In this document: in pieces, positions 1 to 9,095 of the stretch | Layout of the letters: the number at the start of each line of letters is the position of its first letter | Numbering within the stretch: the stretch's first letter is position 1 | Origin: Pseudomonas spelaei | Lineage (GTDB): Bacteria; Pseudomonadota; Gammaproteobacteria; Pseudomonadales; Pseudomonadaceae | Direction of reading: 5' to 3' | Length of the DNA stretch: 64,000 nucleotides | Assembly: GCF_009724245.1 (NCBI RefSeq) | Contig: NZ_WNNK01000009.1 | Location: forward strand, 1 to 64,000 | Program-made: the position numbers and the translations under genes | Notes under the pieces: generated by a model | Told to the model about the DNA's origin: nothing | The model's database searches: none | What the model saw: only the letters and a program-made list of their open reading frames with translations

Positions 1-19
1 GGAGTGAGGGCATGCCGAG

Positions 20-110
20 CCTAGGCGAGGCACCGAGTGGTGGGGCAAGAGCCTTTTGGTTACTTTTGGGCTCTTTTCAAAAGTGACCCGCCGTAAGGGC
101 GGAACCATAA
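20..110. repeat. Probable dispersed intergenic repeat
   Basis: Non-coding stretch at the window edge containing inverted runs: AAGAGCCTTTTGG, then TTTTGGGCTCTTTTC, and then CCGCCGTAAGGGCGG. From memory this kind of segment recurs downstream of many Pseudomonas genes. That is recall, not a search result, and no second copy occurs in this window. Boundaries are approximate. Nothing else is visible between it and yaaA. Confidence 0.4.
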
Positions 111-220
111 GCCGCCATAACCGAAATAACGGATATGTACACAACCATCTATCACCATCATAGGTGGAGTCAAACCGCCCTACCCCCTAGAATCCCCCCA
201 CGATTACAGGAGACGACTTC

Positions 221-1000
221 ATGCTGATGGTGATTTCCCCAGCCAAAACCCTCGATTTCGACACCCCGCCGGTGACCCAGCGCTTCACCCAGCCCCAATA
301 CCTGGACCACTCCCAGGAACTGATCGAACAACTGCGCGACCTAAGCCCGGCGCAGATCAGCGAGCTGATGCATGTCTCCGACAAGATCGGCGGCCTCAAC
401 GCAGCACGCTTCGGCAGCTGGACCCCTGCCTTCACACAGGCCAATGCCAAGCAAGCGCTGCTGGCCTTCAAGGGCGACGTCTACACCGGGCTCAATGCCC
501 AGACCCTCAAGGACGCCGACTTCACCTACGCCCAGGAACACCTGCGCATGCTCTCCGGCCTTTATGGCCTGCTGCGCCCGCTGGACCTGATGATGCCGTA
601 CCGTCTGGAGATGGGCACCAAGTTGGCCAACGCCCGTGGCAAGGACCTATACGCCTTCTGGGGCACCCGTATCAGCGAGTGGCTCAATGAAGCCCTGGCC
701 GAACAAGGCGATGACGTACTGCTCAACCTGGCGTCCAACGAGTACTTCTCGGCGGTCAAGCGCCCAGCCCTGAACGCTCGGATCATCAATACAGAGTTCA
801 AGGACCTGAAAAACGGCCAGTACAAGATCATCAGCTTCTACGCCAAAAAGGCCCGGGGCATGATGAGCCGCTTCGTGATTGATGAACGCATCAACGATCC
901 GGCCCAGCTCAAGCAATTTGATGTGCAGGGCTACCGCTTCAATGCTGAGCAGTCCAAGCCGGATAACCTGGTTTTTTTGCGCGATCACGCACCGGAATAA
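221..1000 (+). CDS. yaaA: Peroxide stress protein YaaA (DUF328/UPF0246)
   Basis: This 259-residue protein begins [13 protein letters not shown], the hallmark N-terminus of the YaaA/DUF328 family, and has the usual family length. In E. coli YaaA belongs to the OxyR response and lowers free iron and DNA damage during hydrogen peroxide stress; it binds DNA and is cytoplasmic. The start is supported by an AGGAG about eight bases upstream. An in-frame ATG two codons later is a possible alternative. The gene appears monocistronic: a large palindromic repeat follows the stop, then the long alginate leader. Function here is inferred from the family. Confidence 0.93.
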   Translation: MLMVISPAKTLDFDTPPVTQRFTQPQYLDHSQELIEQLRDLSPAQISELMHVSDKIGGLNAARFGSWTPAFTQANAKQALLAFKGDVYTGLNAQTLKDADFTYAQEHLRMLSGLYGLLRPLDLMMPYRLEMGTKLANARGKDLYAFWGTRISEWLNEALAEQGDDVLLNLASNEYFSAVKRPALNARIINTEFKDLKNGQYKIISFYAKKARGMMSRFVIDERINDPAQLKQFDVQGYRFNAEQSKPDNLVFLRDHAPE

Positions 1001-1004
1001 GGCT

Positions 1005-1106
1005 GTAGCCGCTGCCGAGGTACGAGGCTGCGATGCGTGTCCGCAGGACCGCCGCTTTGGGGCCGCTACGCAGCCCATCGCAGCCTCGTACCTCGGCAGC
1101 GGCTAC
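1005..1106. repeat. Large palindromic repeat, family A copy 1
   Basis: Two arms of about 31 bases (GTAGCCGCTGCCGAGGTACG and onward through GAGGCTGCGATG) face each other across a roughly 40-base core containing CCGCAGGACCGCC. The copy starts five bases after the yaaA stop and could fold in RNA as a long hairpin, perhaps ending yaaA mRNA. Related copies lie at 3241-3335 and 29839-29938. Confidence 0.88.
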
Positions 1107-1913
1107 GACTGCATTCGCGAGCAGGTCGAATCGTCGCACCGGCGCTCCCACATTTTATTCCGCATCCACCCGCAAAAAAGTCATTTATTTGACGCCAAAA
1201 ATTATTCTTCAGAATTCATGACTATTCTTTCACTCGACATTCGTCGTTTTTTTTCGTAGTGGCACCACTTTTTTCAAACGGTAGTGGCACAAAACTATAC
1301 CCCTCGCTCAACTCCCCATAACTACTCACTCAAATAGCAAGTGCTATCAATATAGTACCAGTGCCATCTTTCCCAATATTTCAAGAAATTTCAGGAAACA
1401 GGATGAGCGGCCAGGAACTATGTTCCCAAGTGCCGCTCATACCACCGGTAACGATTATCTCTGTTCTTGTACGAGATGACTTACACGGCGACCGAAGAAC
1501 AGCAACAAAGTTGTCATATCAACTTTGACTCAACGGTCGAATAACCAGCTGTTTAGTTGAGGACAGGTGATAACGCTTCATTGCTATCTCCTATAAGGCC
1601 AAGGCTGAGCGCCCCTATATGGGCCAGTGACATATCCCAAGTTATTGATATTGCTAACACTATGGCGAATATCAAGCCCTTGCGGCACTGGCGCCAAGCC
1701 CTTCCAAAAGGAAGGCTGGCTGCATTTCAGGGCAAGCCCCAACAACAAGGCCAAGTTGCGCACAACTTGAGTGCATTAGTTATTCACTCGACTTTTAGTA
1801 TGCCTGTACATGGCAGCTCGGCGTCTATTCGCCGCACTTGCTAGTGCATGAGTGACGCCTAAAACATGAACTCCGGCCATCTAATGGCATGATTAAACAC
1901 AGAGGTAAATGCG
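1107..1913 (+). promoter_or_regulatory. Long algD leader with AlgU-like promoter
   Basis: About 800 bases without a convincing gene, AT-richer than the surroundings, as expected for the algD control region. Best promoter match to the AlgU (sigma-22, RpoE-like) consensus: GAACTA at 1415-1420, a 16-base spacer, TCATA at 1437-1441, putting the mRNA start near 1447, some 465 bases before algD. GTGGCAC occurs twice directly (near 1259 and 1285) and once inverted as AGTGCCA near 1363. ACATTCGTC near 1234 resembles the AlgR core CCGTTCGTC at 7 of 9 positions. A GCCAT-N3-ATGGC dyad lies just ahead of the algD ribosome site. All factor assignments are pattern matches only. Confidence 0.5.
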
Positions 1914-3230
1914 ATGCGCATCAGCATATTCGGTTTGGGTTACGTTGGCGCAGTCTGTGCCGGTTGCCTGTCTGCACGGGGCCACGAAGTGGTTGGCGTA
2001 GACATCTCCAAGGAAAAGATCGACCTGATCAACGCGGGTAAATCTCCCATCGTTGAACCGGGTCTGGGCGAACTGTTGAGTCAGGGCATTCACACCGGCC
2101 GACTGCGTGGCACCACCAACTTCGCCGAAGCCATCCGCGACACCGACCTGTCGATGATTTGCGTGGGTACGCCGAGCAAGAAGAACGGTGACCTGGAACT
2201 CAATTACATCGAATCGGTGTGCCGCGAGATCGGTTTTGTGCTGCGTGACAAGACCACCCGCCACACCATCGTGGTGCGCAGTACCGTGTTGCCCGGCACC
2301 GTGGCCAACGTGGTAATCCCGATTCTCGAAGACTGCTCGGGCAAGAAAGCCGGGGTCGACTTCGGCGTTGCGGTGAACCCGGAATTCCTGCGGGAAAGTA
2401 CCGCCATCGCCGACTACGACTTGCCACCGATGACCGTCATCGGTGAGTTCGACACCGCTTCCGGCGATGTCCTGCAGTCGCTGTACGAAGAGCTCGACGC
2501 ACCGATTATCCGCAAGGACATCGCCGTCGCCGAAATGATCAAGTACACCTGCAACGTCTGGCATGCGACCAAAGTGACCTTCGCCAACGAGATCGGCAAC
2601 ATCGCCAAGGCGGTGGGTGTCGATGGCCGTGAAGTGATGGAAGTGGTCTGCCAGGACAAGACCCTCAACCTGTCCCAGTACTACATGCGCCCGGGCTTCG
2701 CCTTCGGCGGTTCCTGCCTGCCCAAGGATGTGCGTGCCCTGACCTACCGCGCCGGCTCCCTGGACGTGGAAGCACCGCTGCTCAATTCGCTGATGCGCAG
2801 CAACGAGTCCCAGGTGCAGAACGCCTTCGACATCATCTCCGGCCACGACAAACGCAAAGTCGCCCTGTTGGGCCTGAGCTTCAAGGCCGGCACCGATGAC
2901 CTGCGTGAAAGCCCGTTGGTGGAACTGGCGGAGATGCTGATCGGCAAGGGCTTCGACCTGAGTATCTACGACAGCAACGTCGAGTACGCCCGTGTCCACG
3001 GCGCCAACAAGGACTACATCGAGTCGAAAATCCCGCACGTGTCGTCCCTGCTCAACTCGGACTTCGACGCGGTGATCAACAACTGCGACGTGATCATCCT
3101 CGGCAACCGCGACGAGAAGTTCCGCGCCCTGGCCCAGGTTGCCCCTCACGGCAAGCAAGTGGTGGACCTGGTGGGCTTCATGTCCAAGGCCACCAGCGTG
3201 AGTGGCCGTACCGAAGGTATTTGCTGGTAA
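1914..3230 (+). CDS. algD: GDP-mannose 6-dehydrogenase AlgD
   Basis: Oxidises GDP-mannose to GDP-mannuronate with two NAD, the committed step of alginate synthesis, in the cytoplasm. The 438-residue protein has the N-terminal Rossmann motif GLGYVG (residues 7-12) and the catalytic cysteine in FGGSCLPKD at Cys268, the same number as in P. aeruginosa. The C-terminal UDP-binding-type domain is complete. The ATG at 1914 is preceded by AGAGG with good spacing; another ATG at 1909 is out of frame. First gene of the alginate operon, separated from alg8 by a large palindrome. Confidence 0.98.
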   Translation: MRISIFGLGYVGAVCAGCLSARGHEVVGVDISKEKIDLINAGKSPIVEPGLGELLSQGIHTGRLRGTTNFAEAIRDTDLSMICVGTPSKKNGDLELNYIESVCREIGFVLRDKTTRHTIVVRSTVLPGTVANVVIPILEDCSGKKAGVDFGVAVNPEFLRESTAIADYDLPPMTVIGEFDTASGDVLQSLYEELDAPIIRKDIAVAEMIKYTCNVWHATKVTFANEIGNIAKAVGVDGREVMEVVCQDKTLNLSQYYMRPGFAFGGSCLPKDVRALTYRAGSLDVEAPLLNSLMRSNESQVQNAFDIISGHDKRKVALLGLSFKAGTDDLRESPLVELAEMLIGKGFDLSIYDSNVEYARVHGANKDYIESKIPHVSSLLNSDFDAVINNCDVIILGNRDEKFRALAQVAPHGKQVVDLVGFMSKATSVSGRTEGICW

Positions 3231-3240
3231 CCCTGCCCGT

Positions 3241-3335
3241 GTAGCCGCTGCCGAGGCACGAGGCTGCGATGGGTTTGCCCCCCGAGGGCGGTCCTGCGGA
3301 CACGCATCGCAGCCTCGTACCTCGGCAGCGGCTAC
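3241..3335. repeat. Large palindromic repeat, family A copy 2, between algD and alg8
   Basis: Same arms as the copy at 1005-1106 (GTAGCCGCTGCCGAGGCACG on the left, mirrored by CTCGGCAGCGGCTAC on the right) around a different arrangement of the core. It fills most of the 133-base gap between algD and alg8, so it is transcribed within the operon and would form a stable RNA hairpin just after algD. Confidence 0.88.
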
Positions 3336-3363
3336 ACGTTTTCTTCACTTACGGATGCAGATT

Positions 3364-4845
3364 ATGCACAGGCTAAAGAACGGCCTTCTTCAGGCCTCCG
3401 GTTGGCTGTTGTTTTTAAGCCTGCTGATGTGTCTCGCCCTGGCATTGCCGGCGACCATCTTCGACTCCCAGTCCAAGGACTTCATATTCCTGATTGGCGC
3501 CGTAGGCATCTGGCGTTACTCGATGGGTGCCACGCATTTTATTCGCGGCATGCTGTTTCTCTATGTGGTCTATCCGCACCTGCGGCGCAAAGTGCGCAAG
3601 CTGGGCAAGGCTGCGGATCCGTCCCACGTGTTCCTGATGGTCACCAGCTTCCGCATCGACGCGCTGACCACCGCCCAGGTGTACAGCTCGGTGATCCGCG
3701 AGGCCATCGAATGTGGCTTCCCCACCACCGTGGTCTGCTCCCTGGTGGAGATGTCCGATGAGCTGCTGGTCAAGAGCCTGTGGACCAAAATGAACCCGCC
3801 CGCCCACGTCAAACTGGACTTCGTGCGCATCGCCGGTACCGGCAAGCGTGACGGCCTGGCCTTCGGTTTTCGCGCCATCTCCCGCCACCTGCCGGACGAC
3901 CGTGCCGTGGTGGCGGTGATCGACGGCGACACCGTGCTCGCAGAGGGCGTCGTGCGCAAAACCGTGCCGTGGTTCCAGCTGTTCGGCAATGTCGGCGGCC
4001 TGACCACCAACGAATTCTGCGAAGTGCGCGGCGGCTACATCATGAGCGAGTGGCACAAGCTGCGCTTCGCCCAGCGCCACATCAACATGTGCTCCATGGC
4101 TCTGTCCAAGCGCGTACTGACCATGACCGGGCGCATGTCGGTGTTCCGCGCCAGTGTCGTTACCGACCCGGGCTTTATCGCCGACGTGGAAAGTGACTCG
4201 CTGCAACACTGGCGCCTGGGTCGTTTCAAATTCCTTACCGGCGACGACAAGTCCAGCTGGTTCAGCCTGATGCGCCTGGGCTACGACACCTTCTACGTGC
4301 CGGATGCGGCGATCAACACCGTGGAGCATCCACCGGAAAAGAGCTTTATCAAGGCCAGCCGCAAGCTGATGTTCCGCTGGTATGGCAACAACCTGCGGCA
4401 GAACTCCCGGGCCCTGGGCCTGGGGGTAAAACGCCTGGGTGCGTTCACCAGCGTGGTGCTGTTCGACCAGCGCGTGTCGATGTGGACCTCGTTGCTGGGC
4501 CTGACCGTAGCGATCATCGCCAGCTTCAAATACGGCGGTGCGTTCATCCTCGCCTACCTGTTGTGGATCGGTATCACCCGCCTGATCTTGACCCTGCTGT
4601 TGTCGTGCTCTGGCCACAAGATCGGCCCGGCCTACCCCGTGATTCTCTATTACAACCAGATCGTCGGCGCGCTGGTGAAAATCTACGTGTTCTTCCGCCT
4701 CGATCAACAGTCCTGGACCCGCCAGGACACCAAACTGACCCGCGATTTGGCCAGCTTTCAACGTTGGTTCAACACCTGGTCGTCTCGGACCATGACCTTC
4801 TCCGCCGGCAGCATTTTCGTCGCCGTGTTGCTGATGATGGTCTGA
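3364..4845 (+). CDS. alg8: Alginate polymerase Alg8 (GT2 glycosyltransferase)
   Basis: Inner-membrane processive family-2 glycosyltransferase that polymerises mannuronate from GDP-mannuronate. The start at 3364 ([14 protein letters not shown]) gives 493 residues, matching the P. aeruginosa protein; the open frame upstream runs into palindromic repeat sequence and is not likely to be coding. Visible features are N-terminal membrane segments (about residues 10-35 and 38-65), the cytoplasmic GT core with VIDGDT and GDDKSSW, the FRWYGNN segment in the QxxRW region, and C-terminal membrane segments. It works with Alg44, encoded 34 bases downstream, which supplies c-di-GMP control. Confidence 0.97.
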   Translation: MHRLKNGLLQASGWLLFLSLLMCLALALPATIFDSQSKDFIFLIGAVGIWRYSMGATHFIRGMLFLYVVYPHLRRKVRKLGKAADPSHVFLMVTSFRIDALTTAQVYSSVIREAIECGFPTTVVCSLVEMSDELLVKSLWTKMNPPAHVKLDFVRIAGTGKRDGLAFGFRAISRHLPDDRAVVAVIDGDTVLAEGVVRKTVPWFQLFGNVGGLTTNEFCEVRGGYIMSEWHKLRFAQRHINMCSMALSKRVLTMTGRMSVFRASVVTDPGFIADVESDSLQHWRLGRFKFLTGDDKSSWFSLMRLGYDTFYVPDAAINTVEHPPEKSFIKASRKLMFRWYGNNLRQNSRALGLGVKRLGAFTSVVLFDQRVSMWTSLLGLTVAIIASFKYGGAFILAYLLWIGITRLILTLLLSCSGHKIGPAYPVILYYNQIVGALVKIYVFFRLDQQSWTRQDTKLTRDLASFQRWFNTWSSRTMTFSAGSIFVAVLLMMV

Positions 4846-4879
4846 CTCACCTCGCCTGAATTAACTAGGAATTGCACAC

Positions 4880-6061
4880 ATGAATAGCCCAATGAATGCC
4901 CCCGTCAACGCCAACGTCGTCCATGAATCCGAAGCCCAGCGCCAACACGCCCGTGTAAAAATTCCGGCCAAATTGCGCTTCTTCGGTACCGACCGCACGC
5001 CCATGGAAGTACGGGTCATCGACCTGTCCGCCGGGGGCCTGGCGTTCAATGCACCCCAACAGCCGCTGAAAGTTGGCGATGTGCACAAAGGCCGCCTGCA
5101 GTTCGTCATCGACAACCTCGGCCTGGCGATGGACGTTGAGCTGTTGGTCCGCTCCTACGACCGCCAGACCGGCCGTACCGGTTGCCAATTCCAGAACCTC
5201 GACGCCCAGGACATCTCCACCCTGCGCCACCTGATCACCTCGCACCTGTCTGGCGATATCGTGACCATGGGCGACGTGCTGGCGACTCTGCAACGCGACA
5301 ACTTCACCAAGGCGCGCAAGGTCAAGGACGGCGGCAGCGGCATGAGCGCGTTCGGTCGCCTAAAAGCGGTGACCTTCAGCCTGGCGATTTTCCTCGTGGG
5401 TCTCGCGGCTTTCGGCTTCATTTTCAAATCGGTGTACGGCATGTACTTCGTCAGCCATGCCCAGGCTGGCGTGGTCAGCGTACCGGGGATGAACGTCACC
5501 ATGCCTCGCGATGGCACCGTGCAGAGTCTGATCAAAGACAATGCAGTCGCCGCCAAGGGCGCGCCACTGGCGACCTTCAGCACCAGCATGCTTGATGTGC
5601 TCAAGGGCCATCTGGACGAAGACCAGCTGCAACCGGCCAAGGTCGAAGAGCTGTTCGGCAAGCAAATGACCGGCACCCTGACCTCGCCGTGCGACTGTGT
5701 GGTAGCCCGGCAAATGGTCGCTGACGGCCAGTACGCCAGCAAAGGCGATGTGATCTTCGAACTGGTGCCGCGCGGCAGCCAGGCTAATGTCGAAGCACGC
5801 TTCTCCTATCGCCAGTTCGCCGATGTGCGTCCGGGTACGCCTGTGAACTTCCAGGTCGCCGATGAAGAACAAGTCCGCACCGGCACCATCGTCAGCAGCA
5901 CCAGCCTCAACAGCACCGACCTGTCTTCCGACATCCGTGTGCAGATCAAACCCGATGCACCGCTGGACAGCACCTATGCCGGTCGCCCGGTGGAAGTGAC
6001 CAGCGATCGTGGCCCGTCCCTGAACTGGCTGATCGACAAAGCCATGGCTGCCGGTCTTTAA
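4880..6061 (+). CDS. alg44: Alginate polymerase c-di-GMP receptor Alg44
   Basis: A 393-residue inner-membrane protein. An N-terminal PilZ domain carries the c-di-GMP-binding RQHAR (residues 21-25) and DLSAGG (48-53) motifs. A single membrane segment follows at about 158-185, then a periplasmic membrane-fusion-protein-like domain with a DCVVARQMVADGQ lipoyl/barrel-sandwich stretch. Binding of c-di-GMP to the PilZ part is required for Alg8 polymerisation in P. aeruginosa, and the periplasmic part probably contacts AlgK/AlgX. Both PilZ motifs are intact. The two diguanylate cyclases at 42243-45290 are possible but unproven suppliers of the ligand. Confidence 0.96.
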   Translation: MNSPMNAPVNANVVHESEAQRQHARVKIPAKLRFFGTDRTPMEVRVIDLSAGGLAFNAPQQPLKVGDVHKGRLQFVIDNLGLAMDVELLVRSYDRQTGRTGCQFQNLDAQDISTLRHLITSHLSGDIVTMGDVLATLQRDNFTKARKVKDGGSGMSAFGRLKAVTFSLAIFLVGLAAFGFIFKSVYGMYFVSHAQAGVVSVPGMNVTMPRDGTVQSLIKDNAVAAKGAPLATFSTSMLDVLKGHLDEDQLQPAKVEELFGKQMTGTLTSPCDCVVARQMVADGQYASKGDVIFELVPRGSQANVEARFSYRQFADVRPGTPVNFQVADEEQVRTGTIVSSTSLNSTDLSSDIRVQIKPDAPLDSTYAGRPVEVTSDRGPSLNWLIDKAMAAGL

Positions 6062-6070
6062 GCGGAGGAC

Positions 6071-7603
6071 ATGCCTGTGAACACGCCTAAAACAACGCTT
6101 TCTCTATGGGGACGGGCTTCTGTGGGAGCCGGGCTTGCCCGCGATTGCATCGACTCGGTGCTTCAGTCAGACCGAATCGCCCGCATCGCAGGCAAGCCAG
6201 CTCCCACACAAAGCCGTTCGCATGCCGCCTCATACTGTGCACTGGCCCTGGCCATCAGCCTTTCGGGCTGTGCCGGCCTGCCAGACCAGCGCCTGGCCAA
6301 CGAAGCCCTCAAGCGCGGCGACACGGCGACAGCTGCGCAGAACTATCAGCAACTGGCGGACCTGGGTTACAGCGAGGCCCAAGTAGGCCTGGCAGACATC
6401 CAGGTCGGCACCCGCGATCCTGAGCAAATCAAACAAGCCGAAGCGACTTACCGCGCGGCCGCTGACACCTCGCCGCGCGCCCAGGCTCGCCTGGGCCGCT
6501 TGCTGGTGGCCAAGCCCGGCGCAACCGAAGCCGAGCACCACGAAGCCGAAGGCCTGTTGAAAAAAGCCTTTGCCAATGGCGAAGGCAACACCCTGATCCC
6601 GCTGGCGATGCTGTACCTGCAATACCCGCACGACTTCCCGAACATCAACGCCCAGCAGCAGATCAGCAAATGGCGCACCGCCGGTTACCCGGAAGCCGGC
6701 CTGGCCCAGGTGTTGCTGTACCGCACCCAGGACACTTACGACCAACACCTGGGTGAAGTCGAAAGCATCTGCAAGGCCGCGCTGAACACCACTGATATCT
6801 GCTACGTCGAGCTGGCCACCGTGTACCAGAAACGCGGTCAACCAGAGCAACAAGCCGAGCTGCTCAAGCAACTGGAGGCAGGCTACAGTCGTGGCACCGT
6901 CACCGCCCAACGGGTCGACAGCGTGGCCCGTGTGCTGGGCGATGCGAGCCTGGGCAAACCTGACGAAAAAACCGCCCAGGCGTTGCTGGAAAAAATCGCT
7001 CCCGGCTACCCGGCCTCCTGGGTCAGCCTGGCGCAATTGCTCTACGACTTCCCCGAACTGGGCGATGTCGACCAGATGATGAAGTACCTGGACAACGGTC
7101 GTGCCGCCGACCAGCCCCGCGCCGAACTGCTGCTGGGCAAGCTCTACTACGAAGGCAAGTGGGTGCCGGCCGATGCCAAGGCGGCCGAAGCACACTTCCA
7201 GAAAGCCCAAGGCCGCGAAGTGGCCGCCGATTACTACCTCGGCCAGATCTACCGCCGTGGCTACCTGGGCAAGGTCTACCCGCAAAAAGCCCTGGACCAC
7301 TTGCTGACCGCTGCGCGCAACGGCCAGAACAGCGCCGACTTCGCCATCGCCCAGCTGTTTTCCCAAGGCAAGGGCACCCAGCCCAACCCACTGAACGCCT
7401 ATGTCTTCAGCCAACTGGCCAAGGCGCAGGACACGCCAGAAGCCACCGAGCTGGCCACGCAGATTGAAGAACAGTTACCGCCCGCCCAACGTGCCGAAGG
7501 CCAACGCCTGGTGCAACAAGAGCTGGCCACCCGTGGCGCCTTGAGCCAAAGCACGCTGCAACTGCACGCCCTGCAAGAAGAAGACGGCGAGGAATCCCTA
7601 TGA
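6071..7603 (+). CDS. algK: Alginate scaffold lipoprotein AlgK with REP-extended signal peptide
   Basis: Outer-membrane lipoprotein built of TPR/Sel1-like repeats; it assists AlgE localisation and bridges the periplasmic alginate complex. The lipobox LSGC puts the acylated cysteine at residue 67, whereas family signal peptides are about 25-30 residues. The excess comes from a REP pair at 6121-6208 translated in frame (KPAPT is part of its product). No ATG, GTG or TTG lies between the repeat and the lipobox, so translation must start at ATG 6071, at GTG 6077 (better spaced from GGAGG at 6064-6068), or at a GTG inside the repeat. The mature part ([18 protein letters not shown] onward) is typical. 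ATGA overlap with algE. Confidence 0.93.
   Translation: MPVNTPKTTLSLWGRASVGAGLARDCIDSVLQSDRIARIAGKPAPTQSRSHAASYCALALAISLSGCAGLPDQRLANEALKRGDTATAAQNYQQLADLGYSEAQVGLADIQVGTRDPEQIKQAEATYRAAADTSPRAQARLGRLLVAKPGATEAEHHEAEGLLKKAFANGEGNTLIPLAMLYLQYPHDFPNINAQQQISKWRTAGYPEAGLAQVLLYRTQDTYDQHLGEVESICKAALNTTDICYVELATVYQKRGQPEQQAELLKQLEAGYSRGTVTAQRVDSVARVLGDASLGKPDEKTAQALLEKIAPGYPASWVSLAQLLYDFPELGDVDQMMKYLDNGRAADQPRAELLLGKLYYEGKWVPADAKAAEAHFQKAQGREVAADYYLGQIYRRGYLGKVYPQKALDHLLTAARNGQNSADFAIAQLFSQGKGTQPNPLNAYVFSQLAKAQDTPEATELATQIEEQLPPAQRAEGQRLVQQELATRGALSQSTLQLHALQEEDGEESL
6121..6208. repeat. REP pair (REPIN) inside algK
   Basis: TGTGGGAGCCGGGCTTGCCC at the left and GCAAGCCAGCTCCCACA at the right form an inverted pair of 88 bases. 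Same family as the intergenic copies at 13282, 16789, 22734 and 40465. Here it lies inside coding sequence between the first codons and the hydrophobic core of the algK signal peptide, and the reading frame stays open through it. Confidence 0.92.
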
Positions 7604-9081
7604 AACTCAATCCATTCGTCAAGGCCGGTATTGGCCTGACCTTCGCGCTGTTGTGGTCGTGCCCGACCCTGGCGGCCCTGACCGAAGAAAAGAACTTCGG
7701 CCTGGAAGTCAAAGTCACCGGCCAGTCCGAAGACGACCGCGACCTGGGCACCAAATCGGGCGGCGACGTCAACGGCATCGGTCTCGACCTGCGCCCGTGG
7801 ATCTACGGTGAAAGCGGCAACTGGAGCGCCTACGCCATGGGCCAGGCGGTGGCTGCCAGCGACATCATCGAAACCGACACCCTGCAACAGTCCGACGGCA
7901 CCGAGCAATCGAGCAACGACGACCGCAAGACCAAGAAAAACTACCTGGCCCTGCGCGAGTTCTGGATTGGCTACAGCGGCTTCACGCCCTACCCCGGCGA
8001 GCAATTGAAGTTTGGTCGCCAACGCCTGCACAACGACGACGGCCAATGGCGCGACACCAATATCGAAGCGCTGAACTGGACCTTCGACACCACCCTGCTC
8101 AAGGCCAATATCGGCGCCGCCGAACGCTTCAGCGAATACCGCACCGACCTCAAGGAACTGGCGCCCAAGGACAAAGACCGCCAGCACTTCTACGGTGACG
8201 TGGCCTACCAGTGGACGCCGGGGCAGTGGATCGGCCTGCGCGGTCATCACACCCATGACGACGGCAAGCTCGACTACCCGCAGCCGGGTGTACCCGCCGA
8301 CTCCCTGGACAAGCGCGAAAACGGCGACCTGACCTGGCTCGGTATCGAAGCCAACAGCGACGCCTATAACTGGCGCAACACCAACACCGTCAACTACTGG
8401 GCGAGCATCACCGGCATGAAGGGCGACCGTGACACCGTCAATGCCCTGAACGCCGATGGCACCCGCCCGGCCAACGCCAAGCGCAGCGACGACGTCGACG
8501 GCTGGGCCACCGACCTCGGCGTACGCCTGCGCCTCGACCCGCAGTGGCAAGTGGGTGCGGCTTATGCCCGCGCCAGCGCCGACTACGAGCAGAACGGCCT
8601 GCAAAGCAACCGCTCGAACTGGACCGGCACCCAATCGCGGGTCCATCGTTTCGGCGAAGCGTTTCGCGGCGAGATGAACAACATGCAATCCATCAGCCTG
8701 TTCGGTTCCTGGCAGTTGCGCGAGGACTACGACGCAAGCCTTGTGTACCACAAGTTCTGGCGCGTCGACGGCAACAAGCCGGTGGGCAGCAACGGCATCG
8801 ATGCCGTGCAGAACAATACCGATGACGTCACCGGCGCCGTGCTTTCCAGTACTTCCCTGCCCCTGGCAGACGGCAAGAAAGACCTCGGCCAGGAGATGGA
8901 CCTGGTGGTCACCAAGTACTTCAAGAAAGGCCTGCTGCCGGCCGCGCTCAGCCAGTCGATCGACGAACCGTCGGCCCTGGTGCGCTTTCGTGGCGGCGTG
9001 TTCAAACCGGGCGATGCCTATGGCAAACAAGTCGACTCGTACATGCACCGCGCCTTTGTCGACGTGATCTGGCGATTCTGA
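7600..9081 (+). CDS. algE: Alginate outer-membrane export porin AlgE
   Basis: Outer-membrane beta-barrel (18 strands in P. aeruginosa) that lets anionic alginate leave the cell through an arginine-rich pore. The 493-residue precursor has a signal peptide of about 26 residues ending near TLAA. The remainder is alternating amphipathic strands rich in Tyr/Trp, ending in VDVIWRF with the C-terminal phenylalanine expected for BAM-dependent insertion. Its ATG overlaps the algK stop, implying translational coupling with the lipoprotein that helps position it. Confidence 0.97.
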   Translation: MKLNPFVKAGIGLTFALLWSCPTLAALTEEKNFGLEVKVTGQSEDDRDLGTKSGGDVNGIGLDLRPWIYGESGNWSAYAMGQAVAASDIIETDTLQQSDGTEQSSNDDRKTKKNYLALREFWIGYSGFTPYPGEQLKFGRQRLHNDDGQWRDTNIEALNWTFDTTLLKANIGAAERFSEYRTDLKELAPKDKDRQHFYGDVAYQWTPGQWIGLRGHHTHDDGKLDYPQPGVPADSLDKRENGDLTWLGIEANSDAYNWRNTNTVNYWASITGMKGDRDTVNALNADGTRPANAKRSDDVDGWATDLGVRLRLDPQWQVGAAYARASADYEQNGLQSNRSNWTGTQSRVHRFGEAFRGEMNNMQSISLFGSWQLREDYDASLVYHKFWRVDGNKPVGSNGIDAVQNNTDDVTGAVLSSTSLPLADGKKDLGQEMDLVVTKYFKKGLLPAALSQSIDEPSALVRFRGGVFKPGDAYGKQVDSYMHRAFVDVIWRF

Positions 9082-9095
9082 TGGGAGCCTGCGCA

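Noticed and set aside
879..1259. 126-residue open frame across the yaaA end and repeat
   Set aside because: It starts inside yaaA in another frame and runs through a palindromic repeat; its product is repeat-derived.
1256..1300. Possible sigma-54 promoters at the GTGGCAC boxes
   Set aside because: The -24-like TGGCAC is present but no TTGC at the -12 spacing follows in any of the three copies.
1557..1844. 95-residue open frame in the algD leader
   Set aside because: No ribosome site, no recognisable domain, unlike Pseudomonas codon use; it lies in the expected untranslated leader.
1893..3158. 421-residue antisense frame over algD
   Set aside because: Long antisense frames are common in high-GC genes; the product has no domain and the plus strand encodes a clear AlgD.
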